Shown piece after piece: positions 1-11,028 of a stretch of DNA of 64,000 nucleotides. Under the pieces are notes generated by a model. It did no database searches. It saw nothing but the letters and a program-made list of their open reading frames with translations, and was not told the DNA's origin. A program made the position numbers and the translations under genes. The DNA lies in assembly GCA_008477525.1 (NCBI GenBank), contig SPDT01000007.1, positions 806,001 through 870,000 on the forward strand, in the 5' to 3' direction. This DNA is from Hypomyces perniciosus (lineage: Eukaryota > Ascomycota > Sordariomycetes > Hypocreales > Hypocreaceae). Each line of letters starts with the position of its first letter. The stretch's first letter is position 1.

Positions 1-345
1 ATCTTCATTACAGGCTTCTTCAAAAGGAACGGCGTTGACTTCGCACCAATGACACTACTTCCTAGGACTACCATTGCTGTGTCACTATCAACCTTGGGTC
101 TCTTGCGTTGGTTCAACATCCTGGACGAGGCCCAAGATCGCCCTATTGCAACATTGATAAAAATTGCCGGCGCTGCCATTCAATTATTATTTCTTATGTA
201 TGTCAACATTTTCTACATGCTTCATACATTTACTTATTTTTGGAACCATCCATCTAACGCCCTTGACAGTGCATTCCTGGAGCGAAAATTTCTTCTCGAA
301 TGCTTCCACACCATCCGTGGCCGGAAAGCAGCTAAACAACAGTAA
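1..345 (+). CDS. C-terminal part of a membrane protein, 5' end outside the window
   Basis: The reading frame is open from the first base and ends at a TAA at 343-345, so the ATG at 49 is probably internal. The visible product is about 114 residues. It has a hydrophobic segment near the internal Met, a second one (roughly window codons 45-68, rich in I, L, F, Y and A), and a basic tail ending KAAKQQ. No family is recognised. The gene is tail-to-tail with the helicase gene, whose stop lies 42 bp away, so the 3' UTRs must overlap. An attag at 9-14 could be an acceptor, but I cannot tell whether the frame upstream is exon. The call rests on the open frame and hydrophobicity only. Confidence 0.45.
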   Translation: MFITGFFKRNGVDFAPMTLLPRTTIAVSLSTLGLLRWFNILDEAQDRPIATLIKIAGAAIQLLFLMYVNIFYMLHTFTYFWNHPSNALDSAFLERKFLLECFHTIRGRKAAKQQ

Positions 346-386
346 CAAAAACAAGGCAACGCGCCGATACATCATCAATTAAACAA

Positions 387-2393
387 TTAATCGAAAGTAA
401 TCTTGGTTGCCTTCTGGTTCGAATCAACGTCCTTGAAGAAGGCGCCGTACATGTCGTGAGTCTTCTTCTTAACGACGGTGCCAAACTTGAGTAGCTCGTC
501 GGGAACAGGCTGGTTGGCGCCCTTGAGGATGTTGATCAAACTGTTTTACCCGTGTCAGTCATCATAATGCGTCTCGTCTACCTGAGGTGACTACTTACGA
601 GCCTGAGTGCGCCTTGTCCTGGATTGTGAAAAGTGTAATCGCCTCGCCCAACTTGCCAGCTCGGCCAGTTCGTCCGATGCGGTGGACGTAATCTTCAATC
701 GTAAGGGGGAACTAGAAAGATATGTTAGATGCTGGACTGCGATATTACGTTCCATAGTCTGAGGTCGACATACCGTGACATTGACAACCAGCTTGACCTC
801 AGGGATATCCAATCCTCGAGCCGCCACATCCGTAGCAACCAACACTGGAGTATTTCCCGATTTGAAAGCCTCCAGACTTCGAGTTCGCTGTTCCTGCTTC
901 AAGTCTCCGTGAATGCCGCCCACACGAATGCCCTTGCGGCTGAGGAAGCCCTCCACACGCGTAGCCTCCTTCTTGTACAAGCAGAAAACCAGGATGCGGT
1001 CGTCCTTTTGCTTACCCTGTTGGTGCTGCTTGATGATCTGTAGCAGGCGGAACTCCTTGTCCCTGGATTCCACAACCTCGACCTTTTGCGTGATGCGTGT
1101 ATTGGCCTGCAGCTCAACCGAGCCGTTTTCTGTCTCCTTGCCGTGAGATCCAATGGTAATCTTGACAGGATCAACCATGAAAGTTGACGCAAGGCTTTGC
1201 ACGGAGTATGGCCATGTAGCCGTGAACATGAGCGTCTGGCGCTCCTCCCGCGCGTGGCAGGCACCGAGGATCTGCTTGATATCTTCTTCGAAACCCTTGT
1301 CCAACATGCGATCGGCCTCATCCAATACCGCGAAGCGGCAGCCGCTTAGGTCGACGGTGCCGTCAGACATGAAATCCTTCAATCGACCGGGCGTCGCCAC
1401 GATGATATCGGAGCCCCTGTTCAACAGCGCCCGCTGGTCGTCCTTGGAGGAGCCACCGAAGAGGCAGACGCACTTGAGGTTAATTTGGGCAGCCAGGCGG
1501 GCCATTTGCTCGTGCGTCTGCATGGCCAGCTCTCGTGTAGGGGAGACAACCACGGCCTTGACGCCCTTCTTCTTGATTACTGAGATAGCCTCAACGCAAG
1601 GCAGGGCGAAGGCCATGGTCTTGCCGGAACCGGTCTCGGCAACACCCACAACGTCACGTCCCGACAGAGTCGATGGCCAAGAAGCAGCCTGGATAGGAGT
1701 AGGGGCCTTGTAGGTGGCAAAAGGCGAAGGCTTCTTCTCGAGGAGGTTAGTAGAAGGGAGGTGGTGGAACTCGGTGACGGGCCGGAGCTTGCCAGTGGTA
1801 TTCCTGGGATCGGCAATGACGATCTGATTCTGGGACATGTAGTCGTCGATTTCAGCCTGTGGAACGTTGGAGAGGCTCATGGTCTGAACGTATTCGCGCA
1901 CAGTGGACTCTTGCTCAGATGTCGTAGCCTTATTCTTGTTTTTCTTGTCCTTCTTGGACTTTTTCTTGTCCTCGGCAGGCTTAGCTTCTTCCTCGACATT
2001 GGCGACTTCTTCTTGTTCGGGCTTCTCCTCCTCTTTTTCCGGTTGTTTTTCAGATTCCTGTTCCTCCTCTTCGTGTTGTGACTCCTTTAGCTTCTTCTCC
2101 TTCTTCTCCTTCTTGTCCTTCTTATCTTTCTTCTTTTCTTTCTTGCTCTCGTTGTCGGCAGTTTCCTCTACAGCGGTTTCGATCTTGTCATCGCCGTTGG
2201 TAGTCTCGGTCTTCTCCAGCTTGCGCTTCTTATCCTTCTTGTCCTTCTTGTCCTTTTTCTTTTCTTTCTTCTCCTTCTTCAACTGCGCCTGCTCGGCATC
2301 GTCACTGGCAGAATCGGTCTTCGATTTCTTAGCAGGGCGATGCTCGGCGCCATTGGCCTCGCTCTCGGGGCGCGCATGCTTTGTAGCCGCCAT
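387..2393 (-). CDS. DBP3: ATP-dependent DEAD-box RNA helicase Dbp3 (60S ribosome biogenesis)
   Basis: Three exons (2393-774, 711-599, 540-387) separated by GT-AG introns at 712-773 and 541-598 give 628 residues. The first ~170 residues are an extremely Lys/Glu-rich, low-complexity nucleolar-type extension with many KKEKK and KKDKK blocks. The helicase core follows: Q motif, Walker [19 protein letters not shown] in [16 protein letters not shown] (motif III), ARGLDIP, and the last core motif [10 protein letters not shown] restored only after splicing intron 1. The C-terminus ends KATKITFD, as in fungal Dbp3. In yeast Dbp3 acts in the nucleolus in pre-rRNA processing for the large subunit. The start is the first ATG after an in-frame upstream stop region. 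Confidence in identity is high; the intron sites are inferred from motif continuity. Confidence 0.93.
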
Positions 2394-2560
2394 GGTAACA
2401 GATTCTTACTGTTGTTTGTGTGCCTGTGTTGGGATTGTAGGTAGAGAGAGATCCAGCTTATCGTTCGTTCTTGATGTCTGGCGCAACGACAAGATCGATT
2501 TTGCGGCACAAAAACTGGCAGTGGGTCTAGGCGGTAAAAAAAAAACGTTAGAACTAAAAG

Positions 2561-2581
2561 AAAAATTTCGTTATCGATAAC
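2561..2581. promoter_or_regulatory. RRPE-like A/T element next to a GATA-type palindrome, DBP3 promoter
   Basis: About 170 bp upstream of the DBP3 ATG is AAAAATTT (2561-2568) followed by the perfect 12-bp palindrome GTTATCGATAAC (2570-2581). In yeast, RRPE elements (AAAAWTTTT) mark ribosome biogenesis genes, which fits Dbp3. Use of the element in this organism is inference, and I did not find an adjacent PAC motif. Confidence 0.3.
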
Positions 2582-2700
2582 AGCTTCAGCGGGCCCCCAC
2601 CAAATTCCCCCCACCTTGAACACTGTCCAAACCCCAACCCTAGCAGGGATCCGTTCTTGACCATCATTTTCTCCGGAGCGGATATCACAAATCGTGAAAG

Positions 2701-2800
2701 GCTTCCGTAGCTCAGTTGGTTAGAGCTTCGTACTAATACTTTGGCTTCGGCTTCAGTCTTGGTAATGCGAAGGTCGCAGGTTCAAGCCCTGCCGGGAGCA
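2701..2800 (+). tRNA. tRNA-Ile (anticodon AAU) with a 26-nt intron
   Basis: A complete cloverleaf can be folded. The acceptor arm GCTTCCG pairs with CGGGAGC (2793-2799, one G-U) and the discriminator is A2800. The D stem is GCTC/GAGC. The anticodon stem TCGTA (2728-2732) pairs with TGCGA (2766-2770). The T arm is GCAGG-TTCAAGC-CCTGC. The anticodon AAT is at 2735-2737, and the canonical-position intron, after base 37, spans 2739-2764. Box A (TAGCTCAGTTGG) and box B (GGTTCAAGCCC) promoters are intact. Mature length is 74 nt before CCA. It lies in the DBP3 upstream region on the opposite strand. Confidence 0.92.
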
Positions 2801-3474
2801 AATTGTCTCACCACGCCGTTCACGATTTCTTTTTGCATTTTTGTGTCCTTGCTATCGTTACTTTGGGATTGTAGGTTTTTGGTGGTGTTGAGTCGAGGTT
2901 AGTCAACATCATGAATGAGTAGGCATGTTTCAGTTGTCTTTTCAATGACTTTTTCCATGTGTAACCTCTGTAAACTGCTGGCTTCCAGCATCCTCTCAAT
3001 GACATAACTTCACAACATAGGTGACACTCGAGCAATGCCAACAGATAATCTATGAGTTTGCCATGTGCTTGTGCTTGCTCCCTGATTCTAATTTGGATTC
3101 CGTTTCTCTGGCCTCATGTCACCCTGTCCTACTAGAACTGCGTGTCCATATACCTGGCAGTCCACAACTTGCCTCGCCTGACCCTGATCTAGTGTATAAG
3201 ATGTTGTTTGCTCGATTCCCAAGACCCAACTCTCTCGCAGGCTATGCGCCTCGCCGTTCCTATTACGACACCTCATTAGAAAGTTGTCGCCTTGTTCAGT
3301 GTTAGATATCGTTGTCCTTGGTAGTGCAAATAGTTGTCGTCTGCAGCAAGGCGAGCAGCAGAGCATGACTATCTCGTGGCATCATGGCCTACAAGTGTAG
3401 GCTATTTCTTTCTCGGAAATCATGCTTGAATCGTGAATTCACATGCCTCATAAAAATACGTTTTTACGATCAAG
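2801..3474. other. Intergenic, tRNA to membrane-protein gene
   Basis: No convincing coding sequence. A T-rich run just after the tRNA (TTTCTTTTTG, about 2827-2836) could serve as a Pol III terminator. The rest is presumed 5' region of the next gene. Confidence 0.5.
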
Positions 3475-4662
3475 ATGGGCACCTGTCAGAGTCAGGGGAA
3501 TCCGGATCTGTACGGCTTAGGAATCCGACTCGGATTCTACTTCCAGTGGTTCGGGCAAATCTTGATTGAGTACGTGGACGAGACAGACGTATCCGATATC
3601 CGCCTCCTCGGGCTGCTCCTCTCCGGCGCTGTAATCCTCAGTCTGATTATCCGAGCTGCCGAAGAACATATTCAACCAACCGACGTGTACATTATCCTCC
3701 TCCTCGCTGCGGGCACCTACATCTTCCTCATTCCGATCCATATCTGGCGCGTCTTGACGTGCTGCACCCCGGCATGGGATCCTCTGAGATGGACGAGAGA
3801 GGTTGACATGCCCATTTATGACTATGGAAACTCGGTGCTGCTCCTGACCATAGCATCTCTTGGGGTTTGGTGCTTTACGACTTACATGCCGATGAAGAGA
3901 CGGGACTGCAGCGAGTATGGCTTCTTATTTACTAAGATCAGATTGGATAATGCGGCGTTTATGGTGATCAACGTGGTGCTATATATGTTCATCATTCTGG
4001 TTTGTGTCGGCACGCTTCTTCACAAGTTGGGCTTTTTGGATAGCCAACTACCCCGGAGTCACCGGCGGCGGTGGAGGAGAAGAAGAGGGAGGGTCAGGTC
4101 AGAACCCTTCAGGCTTCCATCGACATGTTACTCTAATATCTGACAAGAAGCCGCCAGTAAGGAGCGAAAGGACTTTCTCCGTGTCATGCGTGGCATCTCG
4201 AACATCACTGTCTATGGCCTGCAAATAGCAGCAATAGAACTCACCATCGACTGGAACCATTTTGACAACGTCAACGCCGTCAACACCAGCGCGCAGACGA
4301 TACCGCTATTAATCAGCATCGGAATTATCCTACGTATCATACTCACACATTATCACGCCGACGCTAATCCAGAAGAACCGCCTGCGATCGACATACCTGA
4401 AACGGCTGCTCCAAACCCCCCGCCCCCAGATCCTCCAGCACCAGCACCAGCACCAGCACCAGGGAGTCCTGAGTTTGGCACGGATGAGTATTGGCTTAGG
4501 AGAATGGAGCAAGCGAATCGAGAGGCGGCAGCGGAAGCGGCAGCTCGAGCGGCGCGGGAGGCCCAAGCACCGATGCAAGAGCCGGCTCAGGCGTACAGAA
4601 GATATGGTGGGACAGATGTGTTTGACCCGGACTATGTACGCGTACGTATGGTTCCTGTGTGA
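3475..4662 (+). CDS. Polytopic membrane protein of unknown function, two exons
   Basis: Two open segments in the same frame (3475-4140 and about 4145-4662) are separated by a single stop, which a short intron should remove. Plausible boundaries are a donor at GTCAGG/GTCAGA near 4098-4103 and an acceptor in the CCAGTAAG stretch near 4157-4162; I cannot decide the exact pair. The N-terminal exon has about five hydrophobic helices, for example around residues 43-60, 67-90, 118-138 and 160-185. The second exon contributes a further helix pair, then a Pro/Ala-rich repeat (PAPAPAP near 4440-4462) and an Ala/Glu/Arg-rich helix. The start is the first ATG, followed by a Cys/Gln/Gly motif. It resembles a conserved uncharacterised fungal family; no function is assigned. 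Confidence 0.7.
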
Positions 4663-4958
4663 GAGCTGTATTTTGAGGTTTGATTTGAGGGAAGAAACAA
4701 TGTTTAGTTGTTCAATGTTGAGATCAATGTTCTCCTGGAGTCAGTGTTTGGAGCTAGATCGACTCTCGGTGTACGGTAGGCGCTAAGTTCGGTGAGCCCC
4801 TCGGTGAGCGATAACCGATTGTCCCCTGCGTCAGCCCCGCAACCCCTAACCAAGCTGTCCGTGTCCCAAGTAAACAAAACAACACCCTTCATCATCCTAT
4901 CATCCATCAGCACCATCACCCATAAGGAATCCCAACACTATTCACCTCGAGACGAAAC

Positions 4959-6072
4959 ATGGAGAAGGAACCCGCCAAAAAGGTATCCTCAAAGGAGCGA
5001 CGGCCCAAGGAAAAGGACAAAGACAAGGTTAAGGACGACTCCAAGGTCCACAAGCTATCGCTCAAGGGCAGCGCAAGACTGGTCGCTGAATTTGTGAGTA
5101 AACTGCGCCCTCCAAGTCTACTTCTGTTTTCCCTGGGTGTATCTGTAGCTGACTCCTTGCGCGACTCAAGTTCCAATACTCCATACACACAATTCTGTAC
5201 GGACCCGCGAATAACTGCTCCCCCGATGTCGCAGAATAAAGCTTCTGACCATTGCTCGTTTGCTCCTCCAGATTCCAACGTGGCGTCTACCCGGCCGAAG
5301 ACTTCACAGCGTACAAGTTCCCCTCTTTGCATGATATCCATAATTGAACAGGCGGAACTGACCTCCTTCTTACAGAGTTAAGAAATATGGCCTCAATATG
5401 CTCGGTGCGTCTACGGAACCCATCTCGACACCCACCTGAAGGACAAGTATCACAACGATCGATAGAGCCAAGAACTAATGCGTTATCCCCCCGTTTCAAG
5501 TCTCCGCCGACGACCAAGTCAAAGCATACATCAAGAAGATCATGACCCAGCTCGACAAATGGATGGTTGGCGGCAAAATCTCCAAACTCGTCATCGTCAT
5601 CACAGACAAAGACACCGGCGAGCACGTCGAGCGCTGGCAATTCGATGTATGCGCCCGCCACCTTCTACACCCCCAAAGCAGCAATCTAACGAGTCAATTA
5701 CCACAGGTCCAAATCTCCCAACCGCCCCCCAAATCCAAATCCAAGTCCAAATCCTCCTCCTCGAAGCCCTCCGACCAAGAAAACGCCACCCCTTCCGCCC
5801 CCGCACAGCCCGAAAAGACCGAAACAGAGATCCAAGCCGAAATCGCAGCCATCTTCCGCCAGATCACCGCGTCGGTTACGTTCCTCCCCCAACTCAGTGG
5901 CGACTGCACCTTCAACGTTCTCGTCTACGCAGATGCTGACAGTGACGTCCCCGTTGAATGGGGTGATTCAGATGCCAAGGAGATTGAGAATGGAGAGAGG
6001 GTTCAACTGCGAGGGTTTAGCACGGCGAATCATCGTGTCGATACGATAGTGAGCTATAGACTGGGGGATTGA
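4959..6072 (+). CDS. MAD2: Spindle assembly checkpoint HORMA protein Mad2
   Basis: Six exons (4959-5093, 5171-5196, 5272-5310, 5376-5404, 5501-5646, 5707-6072), all with GT-AG introns, give 246 residues. An N-terminal charged Lys/Glu tail precedes the HORMA domain, which starts at about residue 36 (LKGSARLVAEF). Recognisable Mad2 landmarks are QRGVYPAEDF, KKYGLNML and KWMVGGKISKLV. The C-terminal safety-belt region contains DVPVEW and a final TIVSYRLGD. An insertion of about 50 Ser/Lys/Pro-rich residues (KSKSKSKSSSS) sits between the QFDVQI strand and the final helix; such loop insertions occur in filamentous ascomycete Mad2. The protein inhibits Cdc20-APC/C at unattached kinetochores. The very small exons 2-4 (26, 39 and 29 nt) make automated annotation of this gene error-prone. 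Confidence 0.95.
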
Positions 6073-6530
6073 TTCATCGAGTTGGATGCTGTGTGACGGT
6101 CACAATAAGGGAGGGAGGGACCCGTAATTATGAACCTGTAATATCTGGTTGGGATCTGTGAGAGCTGGTTGTAACTCATCGTATTATGACGGGCAAGTGG
6201 TAGACATTCCCAGAGAAGGACTTGTTTTGGCATGGGGGGCGTTGACCTGGAACACGAGGGTTTGCTTTCTCTTTATATCTGATTGCTATGTTGAATGAAA
6301 CATGGGAAGAGAATGTCGAAGAATGCTCCGTGGTATTATCGCCATGCCTACTGTAATATATGCCATATTGCTCCTCATCCCTTCCATAATCCGTGGTCGG
6401 CCTCGTGCATCTTCCGGATACACTTGTCCCAACAGTCCCTCGCAACCCGAACCTAGTTTTGCTATGCACCCAAATCATCTTGTCGCATCTATCGCTGTCT
6501 TTGGCGGCAGATCACCCACGGCAATGTCAT
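6073..6530. other. Intergenic between convergent MAD2 and UBP14
   Basis: Shared 3' region of two converging genes. Open frames here lack support and I see no further feature. Confidence 0.6.
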
Positions 6531-9100
6531 CTAAATCCTCTTGAAAAAGTACACATACGCAAACTTGCGCATCTCATCCACATCATGTGCTTCCACAACC
6601 TTCTCGTCATTGAACAACACCCAAATTGGATGTTCAGATAGCTGCTTTCGGATAAAGGCAACATAGTGTCTGTTCCAAATTTAGTACACACGAATCCGAA
6701 TGTCCCTTGGAAATTCTTGACTTACCCAGCATGGATACTCGTTCCTTTATGGCAGACAATTGATTGAAGGTTAAACATCGCTGGTAATGCCGCACTTCCA
6801 GCGTGGTCTTTAGCAGCCTTCTGTCCAGCGTCTCCTGAGCTCTCATCTTCCATGAGGCCCTGGTCATCGGGATGGTTGAACAACCACTCAACGGCTCGTT
6901 CGACATCACCTCCTGTTTCCTTAAGCGCCTTTCTGGCCTGTGGAGCACCGAATCCCATGGCACCCAGCATCTCAATCTTTTCGGGGTCAGCGGTGGCCGC
7001 ACCACCAGTTTGGTTGCCCAAATCTAGGGGTGCATCAATGTCAGGGTCCTCCATGTGTGCAAAGAGCCACTCCATCGCCGCATTAGCATCTGAGTTGCCC
7101 GTGGCATGCAACGCTCGCTCGCAGCGATTCTGTGGAAATCCCATGGCTTCAAGCTGAGCAAAGGCAGCGGCATCTGGCACAAACGCTGGGGCCTGTCTCT
7201 CAGCCTCGTCTGGCAGAAGATCCTCTGAGGGCTGATGTCCCTTGGATAGGTAGCCGTCTAGAAAAATGGGTTCGTCGGGAACAATAACGGGAACATCGAC
7301 TTTAATAGGTACCCAGTTGACAACGGCCATTTTCCTGGCATTGACAACAAGGACCTCGGGGAACGTCTTGAAAAGTGACTGTTTGGTGAAACCATCCTTG
7401 CTGCCACAGGCCGAACAGGTGAGCTCAACCTTTTCAGCTGCGGTAAAGTTATCGAGGCATTCTTTCAGGGTCACCGGCTTGTAGGCGTTTGCCGCCTCGC
7501 TCGGCTCTGCTCCCTGAGGAAGTTTCTCCAAGGGTACATCGAGGAAAATGTTGTCCTGCTCATTGGTGCTGTACCTAACTTTGTGACATCCGAGGCATTG
7601 GAGTCGTTGCTCCAGAACAAACCGGAACTGGGCTGTGGGATCCTTTAAATCTCCCGAATGCTGGGACCGTGTGATTAACTTGAATAGATGCTGGAGCAAT
7701 TCAAACGCATCTTGCTGTCGCATGGTTGAGAACTCAGCATGACCCCTCCCAATCAGGTGCTTGAGCATAGCGGGAGCCAGGCCTTTCTGGTGGGTAATTT
7801 CGGATTCAGGAGCCACCTCTGCGTTAGGCTTCGCATATCGCCCAGACAAAAGACCGTCGGCAAATTTTCGCAACTGAGTTTCGAGATCGGCTGCAGGTTC
7901 TTGTACCAGGGGCAGGTCGCTGTTGGTGTTGTAGTAGCGTTCTTGGAACGAGGGCATGTCGAACAGGCACTGAAGAATACTGGCGAGGTAACAGCTGTTT
8001 CCCAGATTCTTCAATCCAGTGAGTCCAGGGCCGAAGAGTGGTTTCAACTCCTTGCCATCCTCGGTGGTCATACTGAAGTCCCATTTCAAGTTCTGCTCAA
8101 TCTGCATTTCCGTCAAGCTCTTCTCCGTCTTCTGTCGCTCGGCTAATATGATGCCCCAATGTGCGAGGTGCTGGCCTAGATCATCATCGATGCGTTCCTC
8201 GTCACACCTGTAGCAGTAAATATCGGCGGTGCCTTCAGGGGTAATGGAACCAAGCTTGACAGCAACACCATGTCCAGACTCGGAAGCATGCGCCAGTGCG
8301 TGTGAGTTGCCGTCAACGCCTCCCATCTGTTTTCGGCCGCAGCCCAGGTTTCCACACTCTAAGCAGAGCCATAGATTCTCCTTCAGATCGCAACCTGAGC
8401 AGTGACCAAGATCACCTTGTTCGATTTTCCGCGACTCGTGCTGCTGTAGTGTAAGGATGTGCTCGCAGGAGGTCAGCTCCTGCTCCCATGCCTTGACCTC
8501 CTCTTTCCGAGAAAAGGTATTTGCCTTCATCACGCTGTCCACAATCGGAGCAAGCTTGGGGCCGGTGACATCCAGCTCGGTATTGCACTCGAGGCACTTT
8601 GCGGCCAAAGCGGTGTCATATCGGTCCTCTTCCGTCTCGGCGGCGATGGCAAGCTTGGTCATCTTGGTGGGTGGTTCATCACGGACGATGACTTTTCGGG
8701 TTCGACGAATGTTAAGGGCGAGGGGGTGGCTCCAAAGAGCATTGTGAAGTCCTGCGTGCAGTCGATCTCCAGCGCAGCCGCCGTTGAAGCACTGAAGGCA
8801 GACATCGAGGCCAGCGGGGTCGTCCTATTGTTACACGAGCATCAATCAGCACGAGCGATCTTCTTGTTCCGCCGGACCACACGAGCAGGCACTATGGGCA
8901 AGTAGCAGTCGAGGGCCACAGAACGTACAATCGAGTCAAAGCACTGCGTGCAATCTTCTCGATACACAGACTGGGCAGGCGTCGGTGGGTTGAGTCCTGG
9001 CGCGGTATGGAGTGAGCTTGACTGAGCTTCATCACGGGAGCAGTCAAGAGATGGCGGGGTATTATGACGTACCAATGGACTCGAGATGTGGGCAGGACAT
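6531..9100 (-). CDS. UBP14: Ubiquitin C-terminal hydrolase Ubp14 (USP5/isopeptidase T type)
   Basis: Four exons (9100-9073, 8996-8929, 8824-6726, 6669-6531) with introns 8997-9072, 8825-8928 and 6670-6725 give 777 residues, close to yeast Ubp14. Order: N-terminal variant zinc finger (CTQCFDSI, CLQCFNGGC), canonical ZnF-UBP (CxxC pairs around residues 174-195 with HALAHASESGH), and the peptidase C19 Cys box LGNSCYLA with catalytic Cys at about 310. Two UBA domains follow (each with EAMGF or GAMGF), then the His box GTSIHAGHYVAF completed by the last exon. The enzyme disassembles unanchored polyubiquitin chains. A long open frame suggests a start at 8662, but the first two exons restore the conserved N-terminus (MSCPHLESIG), so 9100 is preferred. 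The gene is divergent from ISU1. Confidence 0.94.
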
Positions 9101-10381
9101 TGTTTATGGGATCTGCCGATGATACAAAAGAGACTGTGCGGTACGGAAAGGGAGAAGATGGCAGAGGAAGAAGAATTTTGTGGTGTTTGTCAAGCTTCGA
9201 GTGAAGCAGTGGAGATGGAAGACATTGATGGAGGAGCTGTACCTGTAGCAGTAGTAGTACTACCTAGGTAGTTACCTGTGGCCCCTCTATGACGGAGACG
9301 AAGGCGGGGTGAGGAAGCTCCGCCTAACGGCTCTCAACAACTGCCCACCATTGCCACTGTAAATGCCACTATGAGCTGTAAGTTATAGTGGGTGTTCGTT
9401 GGGAATAACTGCCTAGGAGCTTGTGAAGCAACGAACCAGCGGGGCTACATTACTAAGACAGGTTAGCATACGAGTCCTCACTTTTAAGGATCTGTTGTTG
9501 TCACTCTTTGCAGCATGTATTTATGTTGCGCACCACCACAGATGGTATATAACGATAGGTGCAGAAAGCGAGCGATGTGCTAGCAGTCTAGCCTCACACA
9601 CAAGCTTATCAATCACGCAGCATCCAAACCAGGTTTGTCAGATCTATTAATCTCCTCCCACTCCCGACCACCGGAGATGCTCAAGTCCCTATTTCGAACC
9701 AGCAGCGAAATCTCCGAGGAACGTGTCAAGAACGCCGAAGGGATAACGGCCTTTAACACCAAAGCACGTGACATTAGAGTTCAGAGAAATGTGGATCTTA
9801 TCAATCAGATTTTCAAATGCCTGGTTTTTCCGTCGTTTTGCGGGCTTTTAGGCGGAATCTGATACATGACTAAGCACGCCCTTGACGTCTTTTTGGCCAC
9901 CAGCTCCGAAATGGCCGAGCCCCATAAACGTAATGGCCGAGAATTGGCGTTCTCTGATTGGCTAACCTGGCTATCGCTGATATGCTGCACTGGGCCGAAA
10001 TCGCCATCTATTTCGTACTTTTTGGTGTACTACTACGGAGTACTACCTAGTAGTATAATAGTAGGTACTATTAATTGCGTGCCAAAGTGAACCGGCCTTT
10101 CTTTTTGGAAAAGCATCTCCTCACCTCCGTCATCTTCTCTCTCTCTCCTCCATCCCAACATCCGCAACTCCTCACCATCAACTGCCACCAACATTTGCGA
10201 TACCCTTTTGCGAGACGATCATTCTCGCATCAAAACAGACCTTTCTACGCTTATCCGAGAGTCCTTGCGATCGTTTTTTCGATTCGCATCCCGTGCAGAT
10301 TCAAGGCCGAGCGAGTCTTGAAGCCTGCCACCTTATATCGCCACCTCCGACATCTCGCACACATCGCATACACTCCTCAAG
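9101..10381. promoter_or_regulatory. Divergent promoter region between UBP14 and ISU1
   Basis: No gene is visible. The ISU1-proximal part has a long pyrimidine-rich tract (about 10125-10160, TCTCTCTCTCCTCC type), common in fungal promoters of highly expressed genes. A TACGGAGTAC quasi-palindrome lies at 10034-10043. Confidence 0.5.
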
Positions 10382-11028
10382 ATGCTCTCCAGAGGCCTTC
10401 GAGTTGTTTCAAGGCGAGCGCTCGCTACCTCCCTCGTCAGACCAACCATCGCCACGCCTGCCCGGCATCTCGCCCCCGTCGCATCCATCGATGCCAAGCG
10501 GTCGTATCACGAAAAGGTCCTGGATCACTACTCGCGGCCGCGCAATGTCGGCTCCATGAACAAGAGCGACGCAGACGTCGGCACTGGCCTTGTTGGCGCC
10601 CCCGCCTGCGGTGATGTCATGAAGCTACAGATTCGTGTCGACCCGGAGACGCAGCGGATATCCGAGGTTAAGTTCAAGACGTTTGGCTGCGGCTCGGCCA
10701 TTGCCTCTAGCAGCTACCTGACTGAGCTTGTCCGTGGCATGAGCTTAGACGATGCTGGCAGGGTCAAGAACACTGAAATTGCCAAGGAGTTGTGCCTCCC
10801 TCCCGTCAAATGTATGTTCTGTTCTCTATGCCTTGTCCCCCCTCCTATAACACTAATCCAACTAAGATGCTAACGCTTACTATAGTGCATTGTTCCATGC
10901 TTGCCGAGGACGCCATCAAGTCCGCCATTTCTGATTATTATACCAAGAACCCTGCGAGGAAACCCACCAACCTGAGCGGCACCGAAATGAAGATGCCCTC
11001 CTCGGCTCCGGAGGCCGCTACCGCCTAA
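10382..11028 (+). CDS. ISU1: Mitochondrial iron-sulfur cluster scaffold Isu1 (IscU family)
   Basis: Two exons (10382-10811, 10886-11028; GT-AG intron of 74 bp) give 190 residues. The Arg/Ser/Ala-rich, acid-poor N-terminus (residues 1 to about 38) is a mitochondrial presequence. The mature part starts near RSYHEKVLDHY and carries the three cluster-ligand cysteines C76 (APACGD, with Asp78), C103 (FGCGSA) and C146 (HC). The LPPVK chaperone-binding motif is split by the intron, just before C146. Isu1 assembles 2Fe-2S clusters in the matrix with Nfs1, frataxin and the Ssq1/Jac1 chaperones. The C-terminal extension is Ala/Pro/Ser-rich. Start choice is supported by the CT-rich promoter and the presequence. 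Confidence 0.96.

Noticed and set aside
1903..2580. 225-codon plus-strand frame rich in Ser and Phe
   Set aside because: It is the antisense shadow of the Lys/Glu-rich extension of DBP3.
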